A DNA stretch of 64,000 bases from the NCBI RefSeq assembly GCF_003710935.1, contig NZ_RHHS01000027.1, positions 1 through 64,000 on the forward strand, written 5' to 3'. The translations under genes and the position numbers were made by a program. This DNA is from Brevibacillus gelatini (lineage in GTDB: Bacteria > Bacillota > Bacilli > Brevibacillales > Brevibacillaceae). Positions 17,053-25,713 of this stretch are shown piece after piece. A model generated the notes under the pieces. That model did no database searches. It had not been told where the DNA came from and saw only the letters and a program-made list of their open reading frames with translations. Each line of letters opens with the position of its first letter. Within the stretch, counting starts at the first letter, position 1.

Positions 17053-17844
17053 ATGAGTAATCTCGTACCTGCTTTCTATGAGCTGCTAAGCAAGATGGAA
17101 GAGAACCGCATGGCGTGCGGGGTGATCCTGGCAGCTTGCAAAAACTTTTCCGCAGAGTCGCTGGAATTGGTCAAAAGGGATATGGAAGCACAACTGACAG
17201 ACACCATGACGATACATGCAGCACATGACAAAAGCAAGCATATCCTTGGCATTTTGCTGGAACAAAAAAAGCTTGCGGATACCCATTTTTACGCGCTGCA
17301 AGTCAAAGACTACTTGCTCGGCCGCAAGCTTTTGACAGGCGGAATGCTGATCGCCAGCTTCCCGGAAAGCTCCCGTTCCTCGGCGCAGATGCTGATGCGG
17401 ATGATTCAGGAGATGAAGGACGCAAGCGAGCCTGGAAGCATCAAGGTGTACGAGCAGCACGCTGCGAACCGCGAGCAGGAGCCAGCCAGCATTTTGCTCG
17501 TCAATCAGGATGAGACGGTCAACGAGTTTTTGCGCATCTATTTGCAGCGCAAAGGCTACCAGGTAACGGTTGCCCACGACGGCATGGACGGCATGGAAAA
17601 GTTTCGCGAAGCCGCCTACGACCTGGTGATTACCGACCTGAACCTGCCTGTCATCAGCGGTTATCAGTTGATCGAAAAAATCAGGCATCTCGGTCAGAAT
17701 GCGATGAGCAAAATCATGGTGCTGACAGACAAACGGCTGGAGGAAGATGTGCAAAAATCGTTCGCCCTGGGCGCCTCTGATTACATTACGAAGCCATTTT
17801 CGCCAGTTGAGCTGGAAGCCAGAGTCAAACGCTTGATTTCATAA
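17053..17844 (+). CDS. response regulator receiver protein with novel N-terminal helical domain
   Basis: About 263 residues. The C-terminal 120 form a receiver domain: ILLVNQDETV, phospho-acceptor Asp195 in LVITDLNLP, VLTDKR and the conserved Lys in TKPFSP. One of the usual acidic pair is replaced (NQDE). The N-terminal 140 residues are helical and not a known output domain to me. No DNA-binding domain is present, so it probably acts by protein contact, perhaps on the synthase complex encoded immediately upstream. The start was taken at the ATG 7 bases after GGAGG; two adjacent ATGs at 17047 and 17050 are possible. No kinase gene is adjacent. Confidence 0.85.
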   Translation: MSNLVPAFYELLSKMEENRMACGVILAACKNFSAESLELVKRDMEAQLTDTMTIHAAHDKSKHILGILLEQKKLADTHFYALQVKDYLLGRKLLTGGMLIASFPESSRSSAQMLMRMIQEMKDASEPGSIKVYEQHAANREQEPASILLVNQDETVNEFLRIYLQRKGYQVTVAHDGMDGMEKFREAAYDLVITDLNLPVISGYQLIEKIRHLGQNAMSKIMVLTDKRLEEDVQKSFALGASDYITKPFSPVELEARVKRLIS

Positions 17845-17876
17845 AAGTTCAGATAGGGAAAGGGAGACAAACGAGG

Positions 17877-19238
17877 ATGAAAAGATACGAGGAACTCCAG
17901 CAACTGATTGGCAATAAAACAGCGAAAATCGGGGTGATTGGTCTTGGCTATGTCGGGCTGCCGCTCGCGGTAGAGACGGTCAAGAGCGGGTACACCGTGG
18001 TCGGGATCGACCTGCACGCCGGTAAAATTGAGAGCTTGAAAAATGGAGAGTCCTACGTACAAGACATCTCCAACGAGACCTTGCAGGAATGCCTGGCGAC
18101 GGGGCGCTTTTTTCCGACGACGGACTATCGCGCCATCGAAGAACTGGATGCGATCAGCATATGCGTTCCCACACCGCTCAGCCCGAATCAGGACCCGGAT
18201 ACGTCCTACATCACGAGTGTAGTGGAGCAAATCAAAAAACATATGCGCAAAGGGCTGCTCATCACACTGGAGAGCACGACCTATCCGGGAACGACCGAAG
18301 AGCTGATCGGGCGCGAGCTGGAAAAGCTCGGCTACACCACGGGTGTCGACTTTTTCCTCTGCTACTCTCCTGAGCGCGTCGACCCGGGCAATCGCAAGTT
18401 TAACACCTACAACACCCCGAAAATCATCGGTGGTACGACGGAGCGTTGCATGGAGCTTGGGACACTGCTCTACGGCAGTCTGGTCAAAACCGTCGTCCCG
18501 GTTTCCTCGCCAAAAGTGGCGGAGATGTCCAAGCTTTTGGAAAATACGTTCCGCAGCGTCAACATCGCGTTCATGAACGAAATGGCGATGATGTGCGACA
18601 GAATGGGCATCAACGTTTGGGAGGTAATCAAGGCCGCATCGACCAAGCCGTTCGGGTTCATGCCGTTTTATCCGGGACCCGGAATCGGTGGGCATTGCAT
18701 ACCTCTCGATCCGATGTACCTGTCGTGGAAAGCAAAAGGCTACCGTTTCCACAGCCAGTTCATCGAGATTGCCCAGTCGATCAATGACAACATGCCCGAT
18801 TACGTGCTGAACAAGACGGCACAGGTGCTCAATATTTACGCGAAAGCGATCAACAGCTCGCGCATTCTCATTTTGGGCATGGCCTACAAGCCGGATGTCG
18901 ACGACTTGCGCGAATCTCCCGGACTGGAAATCTACGAGCTGTTCAAAAAGAGCGGGGCGCAGGTCGACTACTACGACCCGTATGCGCAAAGCTTCGTGAA
19001 TAAAAAGGGACAGGTCGTCACCTCGATTGAAAACGACTACGAGCTGTTCAAAACATACGATTGCATGGTGCTCATCACCAACCATACTTGCTTCCGCTAC
19101 CAGGAGCTTGCCGATCTGGGTGTCGCGATTATTGATACGCGCAACGCTTTTGACGGCATTACCAACCCGAACGTCTATCGCATCGGCACGTCTGTTGCGA
19201 TTCAGGAGGAAAAGGAAGTCGTGAGCTTGCTCGCCTGA
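17877..19238 (+). CDS. UDP-N-acetylglucosamine 6-dehydrogenase-like (WbpA/Ugd family)
   Basis: A 453-residue nucleotide-sugar dehydrogenase that oxidises C6 of a UDP-hexose or UDP-HexNAc to the uronic acid with two NAD+. The NAD motif is IGVIGLGYVGLPLA (residues about 18-31), with STTYPGTTEE in the middle and catalytic Cys274 in PGIGGHCIPLDP. The C-terminal domain begins at ILILGMAYKPDVDDLRESP. The FYPGPGIGGHCIPLDPMYL context and STTYPGTTEE resemble WbpA/TviB-type UDP-GlcNAc 6-dehydrogenases more than UDP-glucose dehydrogenases, so UDP-GlcNAcA is the expected product (inference). It follows the response regulator by 32 bp and precedes glmS. Confidence 0.88.
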   Translation: MKRYEELQQLIGNKTAKIGVIGLGYVGLPLAVETVKSGYTVVGIDLHAGKIESLKNGESYVQDISNETLQECLATGRFFPTTDYRAIEELDAISICVPTPLSPNQDPDTSYITSVVEQIKKHMRKGLLITLESTTYPGTTEELIGRELEKLGYTTGVDFFLCYSPERVDPGNRKFNTYNTPKIIGGTTERCMELGTLLYGSLVKTVVPVSSPKVAEMSKLLENTFRSVNIAFMNEMAMMCDRMGINVWEVIKAASTKPFGFMPFYPGPGIGGHCIPLDPMYLSWKAKGYRFHSQFIEIAQSINDNMPDYVLNKTAQVLNIYAKAINSSRILILGMAYKPDVDDLRESPGLEIYELFKKSGAQVDYYDPYAQSFVNKKGQVVTSIENDYELFKTYDCMVLITNHTCFRYQELADLGVAIIDTRNAFDGITNPNVYRIGTSVAIQEEKEVVSLLA

Positions 19239-19292
19239 CAGGCGGGCGAGCGCAACGCGCAAACAACCACGACCGAAGGAGGAAGGACAAAC

Positions 19293-21113
19293 ATGTGCGG
19301 AATTATGGGATACATCGGGTATAGACAGGCACAACCCATTTTGATTAACGGCCTGCGAAAGCTGGAATACAGAGGCTACGACTCGGCTGGCATCGCGGTC
19401 TGCGACGGCGAGTCAATCGCGGTGCGCAAGGCAAAAGGCAGAATCGACGTCCTCGTGGAGAAGACCGAACAGTCCGGGCTTTCCGGCTCCATCGGCATCG
19501 GCCATACGCGCTGGGCGACACACGGACGGCCGTCGGATGAGAACTCTCACCCTCACGTGGACCAGACGCAAAAATTTTCCATCGTGCACAACGGCATTAT
19601 CGAAAACTACCTGGAGATCAAGCAGGAGCTGATCGAGCAAGGCTACGTGTTCAGCTCGGAGACCGATACAGAGGTGATCGTCCACCTTTTGTCCCGCGAA
19701 TACGACGGCGACCTGCTCGCTGCGGTGCGCAAGGTGGCTGGCAAAATTCGCGGCGCCTTTGCCCTTGGCGTCATGTCGGAGTATGAGCCGGACAAGCTGA
19801 TCGCAGTCCGCGTGGCAAGTCCGTTGATTATCGGGGTTGGCAAAAACGAGAACTTTATCGGCTCTGATATTCCTGCCATTCTGGAGCACACCCGCGACGT
19901 CTATGTGCTGGAGGACGGCGACCTGGCTGTCCTGACCAGAGATTCGGTGCAGGTCATGAGTCTGGGGACAGACGAGCCGGTACAGCGCGATCTCGTCCGG
20001 ATTGAATGGGACAAGGAGCAGGCGGAAAAAGACGGCTACGCGCATTATATGGAAAAAGAAATCCACGAGCAGCCGCGCGCCCTCCGCAACACGATGACAG
20101 GCCGGATCGACGAAGCCGGACAGAAGATTGTTTTTCCCGATCTGCACTTGTCGACCGATACGATTCGCAGCATCGAGAAAATTTACATCGTCGCCTGCGG
20201 CACAGCTTACCATGCGGGCCTGATCGGCAAGCATGTCATCGAAAGTCTTGCGCGCATCCCGGTCGAGGTCGACGTAGCTTCCGAGTTTCGTTACCGCCGC
20301 CCGCTGTTTGGGCCAAACACATTGACGATTGCCGTCAGCCAGTCCGGTGAGACGGCAGATACGCTCGCGGCGATGCGGGAAGCGAAGCGCAACGGCTCTG
20401 TCGTGCTCGCCATTACCAACGTCGTCGGCAGCTCGATTGCCCGCGAGGCGGATGAGGTCATCACGACCAATGCCGGACCGGAAATCGCCGTTGCCTCTAC
20501 GAAAGCGTACACCTCGCAGCTTATTGCTTTCTACTTGTGGGGCATGTATCTGGCACAGGAAAAAGAGACACTTGCCCAAGCCGAGATTGCTTCGCTGATT
20601 CAGAGCTTGCAGCAATTGCCTGGACAGGTGGAGGAGATTCTCGCGCATGCCAGCCAGCTTCGCCAGTTTGCCGAAACGATCAAGGACGAGCGCCAGCTGT
20701 TTTTCATCGGCCGGGGGATCGACTACGCCGTCTCCATGGAAGGCTCGCTCAAGCTCAAGGAAATTTCCTACATTCATTCGGAGGCGTATGCCGCAGGCGA
20801 GCTGAAGCACGGCACGCTGGCGCTGGTCGAGGAAGGGACAAGGGTGATTGCCCTGTCCACGCAGGACGCTTTGCACGAAAAAATGATTAGCAATATTACC
20901 GAAGTGAAGGCGCGCGGGGCCAACGTGCTCGGCATCACCCACGATGAGCACATCGACCTGCATCGCTCGGTGGATGACGTCTGCCTGATTCCGAAGACAG
21001 ACGCGCTGTTTACCCCGGTGCTCGGCGTCATTCCGCTGCAACTCATCGCTATTATACGTCTGTCGCTCTGGGCAACGATGTCGACCGCCCGCGCAACCTG
21101 GCAAAAAGTGTAA
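19293..21113 (+). pseudogene. glmS: glmS, glucosamine-6-phosphate synthase, frameshifted at 3' end
   Basis: GlmS converts fructose-6-phosphate and glutamine to glucosamine-6-phosphate. The N-terminal glutaminase is intact, with nucleophile Cys2 (MCGIMGYIGY), GHTRWATHG and HNGIIENY, and both SIS domains are present. The final residues are not: after VIPLQLIA the frame reads IIRLSLWATMSTARATWQKV and stops at 21113. Inserting one base near 21050 gives YYTSVALGNDVDRPRNLAKSVTVE with a stop at 21124, the standard GlmS tail carrying the catalytic Lys. A single-base deletion is therefore clear; it is either an inactivating mutation or a sequence error. No glmS ribozyme precedes it (54-bp gap), so a second housekeeping glmS is expected elsewhere. 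Confidence 0.88.
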
Positions 21114-21180
21114 CGGTAGAGTAAGCGGATTCGTCCTTTGCTATGAACCACAATACGGGATCACGGGGAGGAACGAGCAA

Positions 21181-21387
21181 ATGAGTACCTCGAAGCGGGA
21201 GTTGAACCAGGAGATTTTGCTAAAGATCATGCTCCAGGCCTATCAACTGGGCGTGCAGAGGAAAGACGTAGATTTGAACATGATGATCCACACGTTGACA
21301 GATGAATTGAAGCCATACTTTGAACAGCAAATCCAGCAAGGCCAGTTTGCGGCAAGCAGACTGGCCGGAGTGGAGGCGACAGGATGA
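21181..21387 (+). CDS. small hypothetical protein between glmS and glmU
   Basis: A 68-residue, mostly helical protein (KRELNQEILLKIMLQAYQLG...). ATG at 21181 follows GGGGAGGAACGAGCA. Its stop overlaps the start of the GlmU-like gene by 4 bp (ATGA), which indicates translational coupling. No transmembrane segment is seen and I recognise no family. Conservation of this small gene in sister operons would be the best sign that it is real and functional. Confidence 0.7.
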   Translation: MSTSKRELNQEILLKIMLQAYQLGVQRKDVDLNMMIHTLTDELKPYFEQQIQQGQFAASRLAGVEATG

Positions 21388-22406
21388 ACATACACGCAGT
21401 CGTTCTCGCAGCCGGAAAAGGAACGAGAATGAACTCTACCTTGTACAAAGTCATGCATCCGCTGTGCGGCAAGCCGATGATCGAGCATGTCGTCGGGGCA
21501 CTGGAGCCTTTGTCTCTGCATAACCTGGTTGTCGTTGTCGGTCACGGGGCCGAGGCCGTGAAGCAGCAGCTGGGAAGCCGCGTGCAATACGCACAGCAGA
21601 AGGAGCAGCTCGGCACGGCACACGCCGTATGGATGAGCAAAGACATCCTCGCAGGGCAAGACGGCGTAACGCTAGTGCTCAATGGCGACACGCCGCTCGT
21701 GCAAAGCGAAACGCTGCGGCGGCTGCTCGACTACCACCAGTCGAAGCAGGCGGCAGCGACGGTTTTGACTTCCATCGTGGAAGACCCGACCGGCTACGGA
21801 AGAATCATTCGCGACGAGAACGGCGATGTCCGCAAAATCGTCGAGGAAAAGGATGCGACCCTTGGACAAAAAAAGGTGAACGAAATCAGCACGGGCATCT
21901 TTTGCTTCGATAATCGAAAGCTGTTTGCGACCCTTCCCAACGTTTCCAATCAAAACGCGCAGGGCGAGTATTACTTGCCGGACGTCCTGGCGCTTTTGCA
22001 GGAGCAGGGAGAGCGGGTGGCTGCGCACGTTACCGAAGACCCGGAGGAAGGCTCAGGCGTAAACGACCGCGTGCAGCTCGCCCATCTGGAGCGGCTCATG
22101 CGCAAGCGCATCAACGAGCGCCACATGAGAAGCGGTGTGACCATGATCGACCCGGCCGCTACGTATATCGATTCGACTGTGACGATCGGGCGCGATACGG
22201 TGCTGTACCCAGGGACGTTTTTGCTTGGCACAACGCAGATCGGGGAAGGCTGCCAGGTGGGGCCGCATGCGCACGTAAAAGACATGGTCGTCGAGGATTA
22301 CACGCGAGTTCCGCCGTTTTCCTCGTTTGACGGGAGCACGTACTCAGACAGGGGACAAGCTGAGGTGGCTGCGACGAGAGACGGACAGGATTACGGCCGA
22401 AACTGA
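21384..22406 (+). CDS. glmU: shortened GlmU-like UDP-GlcNAc pyrophosphorylase
   Basis: A 340-residue protein. Residues 1-230 are a complete GlmU uridylyltransferase domain: VVLAAGKGTRMNS, KVMHPLCGKPMIEHV, EQLGTAHAV, LNGDTPLV, GYGRIIRD and the GEYYLPDV region. A left-handed beta-helix begins (residues 250-310) but stops early: the last 115 or so residues of a normal 456-residue GlmU, with the acetyltransferase active site, are absent and replaced by a short unrelated tail. The enzyme should make UDP-GlcNAc from GlcNAc-1-P and UTP but not acetylate glucosamine-1-P. The stop overlaps the next ATG (TGATG), so the short form is an established reading frame rather than an obvious break. Confidence 0.87.
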   Translation: MNIHAVVLAAGKGTRMNSTLYKVMHPLCGKPMIEHVVGALEPLSLHNLVVVVGHGAEAVKQQLGSRVQYAQQKEQLGTAHAVWMSKDILAGQDGVTLVLNGDTPLVQSETLRRLLDYHQSKQAAATVLTSIVEDPTGYGRIIRDENGDVRKIVEEKDATLGQKKVNEISTGIFCFDNRKLFATLPNVSNQNAQGEYYLPDVLALLQEQGERVAAHVTEDPEEGSGVNDRVQLAHLERLMRKRINERHMRSGVTMIDPAATYIDSTVTIGRDTVLYPGTFLLGTTQIGEGCQVGPHAHVKDMVVEDYTRVPPFSSFDGSTYSDRGQAEVAATRDGQDYGRN

Positions 22407-23326
22407 TGCGGGTGCTGCGAAAATACGGGCCGCTGTGGGCCGGGATTGCGCTTTTGGCAGCAGCCTCTCTCTTCATGCTCGTGCTCTCGAACCATTCCCG
22501 TTCTGCCCTGACGACAGCCACCTGGATCTGGGACGCGAAACAGATCGAGACGCAGACGGACGAAATGATCGCGTTTGCCGAAAAAAACGGCGTCAACCTG
22601 ATCTACCTCCACGTAGAGCCGACTGCTGTGTCGCCAGAGGCGTACCGGACGTTCATCCGCAAAGCGGGACAGGCCAGCATCCAGGTGGAGGCGCTCGGCG
22701 GTGATCCGAACTGGGCGCTGACGAAGAATCGCCAAAGCATCGACGAACTGATCTCCTGGGTGAAGGCGTACAACAGGAGCGTGAGAGCGAACGAGCGCTT
22801 TGCGGGCATCCACGTCGACATTGAGCCGTACTTGCTGCCCGCCTGGAAGGAGTCGCAGCAGGAAGTCGTTCGCCAATGGCTGAAAAATGTCGCGTACCTC
22901 GTCGCCGAGACGAAGAAGGACACCGATCTGGCGGTAGGCGCAGACTTGCCGTTCTGGATTGATTCCGTCCCCGTCCCGGACAGCCCGGAAAAAGTCAGCA
23001 GCTGGATGGTGCAGCGCCTCGACAGCATCACGCTGATGGCGTACCGCAACCGCGCCAGGGGGGACAACGGCATTGTCGAGATTGTGAAAAAGATCGTAGC
23101 CGACGCCAACTCGCAAAAAAAAGGCTCGGTGATCGTCGGGGTCAACATGATGGAATCGGCGGAAGGGGCGCATGTGAGCTTTTTCGCTGACGGTCCGGCG
23201 GAGATGAAGAACCAGCTGGCCATTTTGGAAGAGGAACTGTCCGGCAACCCGGCGTTCGCAGGCAGCGCCATTCACGACTACGAAAGCTGGAAACGCAGCA
23301 TAGAAGCCAACGAGAGGAGTAGCTAG
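22406..23326 (+). CDS. signal-anchored TIM-barrel-like protein, single domain
   Basis: A 306-residue protein with an N-terminal membrane anchor (about residues 9-29) and one domain of about 265 residues homologous to the two in the next gene. Shared markers are TWIWDAKQI, NGVNLIYLHVE, a central GIHVDIEPYLLPAW with Asp138 and Glu140, ADLPFWIDSVPVP, the DSITLMAYR strand and the IHDYESWK end. DIE on a strand end followed by an aromatic MAYR strand is reminiscent of GH18-like barrels, so an extracellular polysaccharide-acting role is inferred; family and substrate are unknown to me. Start overlaps the glmU stop. Confidence 0.8.
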   Translation: MRVLRKYGPLWAGIALLAAASLFMLVLSNHSRSALTTATWIWDAKQIETQTDEMIAFAEKNGVNLIYLHVEPTAVSPEAYRTFIRKAGQASIQVEALGGDPNWALTKNRQSIDELISWVKAYNRSVRANERFAGIHVDIEPYLLPAWKESQQEVVRQWLKNVAYLVAETKKDTDLAVGADLPFWIDSVPVPDSPEKVSSWMVQRLDSITLMAYRNRARGDNGIVEIVKKIVADANSQKKGSVIVGVNMMESAEGAHVSFFADGPAEMKNQLAILEEELSGNPAFAGSAIHDYESWKRSIEANERSS

Positions 23327-23330
23327 TTCA

Positions 23331-25010
23331 ATGAAAGCCGCGCCTATCTACCTTAGTGTTCTCTGTCTGACGCTCGGCTTTCTGTTCGGCTTTTCCCCGG
23401 CGGAAAAAAAGAGTAAAGCCACGTGGATATGGCAATCCGAAATCGTCGGAGATGAAAAACAGGAAATTCTTGAATTTTGCAAAAACAACGGGATCAACCT
23501 GATTTACTTGCGAATCGAAATGAACAAGCCGTTTGACTACTACCGCGCCTTTATCCGCGAAGCGAATGCAATGGGCGTGGAGGTTCACGCCGTGGCCGGT
23601 CATCCTGCCTGGGCGCTTAAAAGCAACGAGAAGCGGCTGATGAACATCGTCAAGTGGGTAAAAAACTACAACCTCGAAGCGGCCGAAGACGAACGCATCC
23701 GCGGCATTCAGCTGGACATCCAGCCATACCTGCTGCCGTTCTGGGAGACGGATCGCGAGCGGCTGATCCGGGAGTGGCAAGCCAATGTGCAGGCGTTTAC
23801 GAGCGAAGTGAAAAAACAGCCCGGGCTTGTGGCAAGCGTGGCACTCGCCTTTTGGCTCGATGATATTCCCGTTCCGGGCGAGCAGTCTGTATCGGTGTCA
23901 CAATGGATGATCGAGCAGTTTGATACGGTGTGCATCATGGCCTATCGCGATACGCTGTCCGGGAAAAACGGCATCCTCGCGCTGGTGGAAGAGGAACTGA
24001 AGGAAGCGGACAAGCTAAAAACGCGGGTCATGATTGCCGTCAACATAAAAAAGCTCAGCGATGACCACGCTTCCTTTGCCGAGGAAGGCGCAGAGGAGAT
24101 GAACCGTCAGCTTGCGCTTTTGTCCGAAAAATTGGGCGACCACCCGTCCTTTTCCGGTATCGCGATCCATGACTACCGCTATTGGAAGGAGGCTGCCCCC
24201 GTGGATCCGGTCAAAAAAGAGCGCTACAAAGGCACCTATATTTGGCGGGCTGAGCTGATCGGCACGGAAAAGAAGGAAATTCTCGCCTTTGCGAAAAAAA
24301 ACAGCGTCAATTTGCTCTACGTTCGTCTGGACCTGGAGCAGCCCTACGCCTATTACCGCGATTTTGTCCGCGAGGCGAGAGCGGCAGGCATCGAGGTGCA
24401 CGCCATGGGCGGCCATCCGGTCTGGGCACTGGCAGAGAGCAGAGGGAAAATCATGAAGCTCGTCAACTGGGTGAAGGCGTACAATCAGGCGGTGGAGACA
24501 GGCGAACAGTTTCAGGGCATCCATCTCGATATTGAGCCGTATGTGATGCCGGTCTGGCGCAAGAATAAAGACAGCGTATTGCGCCAGTGGATGGCAAACA
24601 TCCAGGCATTTGTCGAAGCGACGAAGCAGGACGGACAGCTGGAAGCGAGCGTCGATCTCGCCGCCTGGCTGGACCGTACGCCTGTGCCGGGCAAGCCGGA
24701 CATACCGTTTTCCCACTGGATGATCGAGCAGTTGGATCATACGACGCTAATGGCTTTTCGCGATCGGGCGGATCGCATCGTCGGCCTGGTAGAAAGTCAG
24801 GTGAAATACGCGCAGAGCATCGGAAAAAAGATTGTCGTTGCCGTCGAGACGAAGGAGAGCCATGAAGGAGACGAAATTACGTTTTACGAGGAAGGAATGG
24901 GCGAGATGCATCGGCAACTGCAACAGGTGACAAAAGCGCTGGATCCGTACACTTCGTTCATGGGCCATGCCATTCACGCCTACGATTACTGGAAAAACGG
25001 CAAAGAGTAG
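23331..25010 (+). CDS. secreted protein with two tandem TIM-barrel-like domains
   Basis: A 559-residue protein with an N-terminal signal (about residues 4-22) and two copies of the domain seen in the preceding gene, at about 30-285 and 300-555. Copy 1 has GIQLDIQPYLLPFW with Gln131 where the other copies have Glu. Copy 2 has GIHLDIEPYVMPVW with Asp400 and Glu402. If this Glu is the catalytic acid, copy 1 is a binding-only domain. AGGAG precedes the ATG by 11 bases and the gap to the previous gene is 4 bp. It appears to be the last gene of the polysaccharide cluster. Confidence 0.8.
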   Translation: MKAAPIYLSVLCLTLGFLFGFSPAEKKSKATWIWQSEIVGDEKQEILEFCKNNGINLIYLRIEMNKPFDYYRAFIREANAMGVEVHAVAGHPAWALKSNEKRLMNIVKWVKNYNLEAAEDERIRGIQLDIQPYLLPFWETDRERLIREWQANVQAFTSEVKKQPGLVASVALAFWLDDIPVPGEQSVSVSQWMIEQFDTVCIMAYRDTLSGKNGILALVEEELKEADKLKTRVMIAVNIKKLSDDHASFAEEGAEEMNRQLALLSEKLGDHPSFSGIAIHDYRYWKEAAPVDPVKKERYKGTYIWRAELIGTEKKEILAFAKKNSVNLLYVRLDLEQPYAYYRDFVREARAAGIEVHAMGGHPVWALAESRGKIMKLVNWVKAYNQAVETGEQFQGIHLDIEPYVMPVWRKNKDSVLRQWMANIQAFVEATKQDGQLEASVDLAAWLDRTPVPGKPDIPFSHWMIEQLDHTTLMAFRDRADRIVGLVESQVKYAQSIGKKIVVAVETKESHEGDEITFYEEGMGEMHRQLQQVTKALDPYTSFMGHAIHAYDYWKNGKE

Positions 25011-25094
25011 AAAGACAGCAAGGAAGCCCGGCGCGGGAACGCGAATGTTGTACAATAGGAAGACGAAGGTCGTTTGGAAAGAGGGGAACGATAC

Positions 25095-25637
25095 ATGCGC
25101 GATGTGCCAAACAGATACAGAGGTCTTCCGTCTCGCACGCCTGAGATGCTGTACAATGTGGTTCGCAAGTTTTACCGCGGGGCTGTCAGCCACTACGACC
25201 TGATCCAGGAAAAAAAGCGGGAGGCGTACGCTTGCTGGGAGCAGATGCAGGCCAGCGGGGATGACCGACCGCTGCGAGCAGCGCTGACAACGTTGTTTTT
25301 GGAATTTCATTTTTACGTGACGTGCTGGCTGCAAATCGAGCTGGCTCTCTATCGGCTGGCCCGGCAGGATGAGCGGCTTGCACTCGTGATGGAAAAATTT
25401 CGGACCGAGCTGGAACGACATGTAGCCGTACGCGGGCAGCTGGAGCAGACAGAGGCGTGTGTCGCTGCCCAGTTTGCCGCTGCCGGCTCCGGCTGGTCTT
25501 GTCCAGGAGTCGAACAGGATGCCTACGTGTTCGACGGCTTCACTTTTACAGTGGACGAGTCGAGTCTGGCCGAGCTGCATGCCTTGTTTGCCGCGATCGA
25601 GGAACAGCGTCAGTTGTCTGCAAGTGAAAAAGCGTGA
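25095..25637 (+). CDS. hypothetical cytosolic protein
   Basis: A 180-residue protein with no signal or membrane segment; helical and rich in charged residues (NRYRGLPSRTPEMLYNVVRKFYRGAVSHYDLIQEKKREAY at the start). I do not recognise it. ATG at 25095 follows GAGGGGAACGATAC; the ATG-like frame start at 25074 has no site. TTGTAC...TACAAT-like bases just upstream may be a promoter, so it may be separate from the polysaccharide operon 85 bp before it. A strong terminator overlaps its 3' end. Confidence 0.75.
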   Translation: MRDVPNRYRGLPSRTPEMLYNVVRKFYRGAVSHYDLIQEKKREAYACWEQMQASGDDRPLRAALTTLFLEFHFYVTCWLQIELALYRLARQDERLALVMEKFRTELERHVAVRGQLEQTEACVAAQFAAAGSGWSCPGVEQDAYVFDGFTFTVDESSLAELHALFAAIEEQRQLSASEKA

Positions 25638-25665
25638 CCGTCAGCAGATGGTCACGCTTTTTTTG
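25627..25665. terminator. bidirectional rho-independent terminator
   Basis: Stem AAAAAGCGTGACC (25627-25639) with GGTCACGCTTTTT (from 25650) and a T run. The A run on the other side allows it to stop transcription from the minus-strand gene ending at 25714 as well. Confidence 0.85.
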
Positions 25666-25713
25666 CCTGCAGCCAAGTCAAAAGGCATGGCGAAGCCGTT
25701 GCCCGGCGACTTG

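Noticed and set aside
19239-19292. glmS ribozyme before glmS
   Set aside because: The gap is 54 bp, too short for the ribozyme, with no matching structure.
12144-25010. Calling the cluster a hyaluronan operon
   Set aside because: The dehydrogenase resembles UDP-GlcNAc, not UDP-Glc, enzymes, and hyaluronan needs glucuronate. Only a has-like arrangement is claimed.
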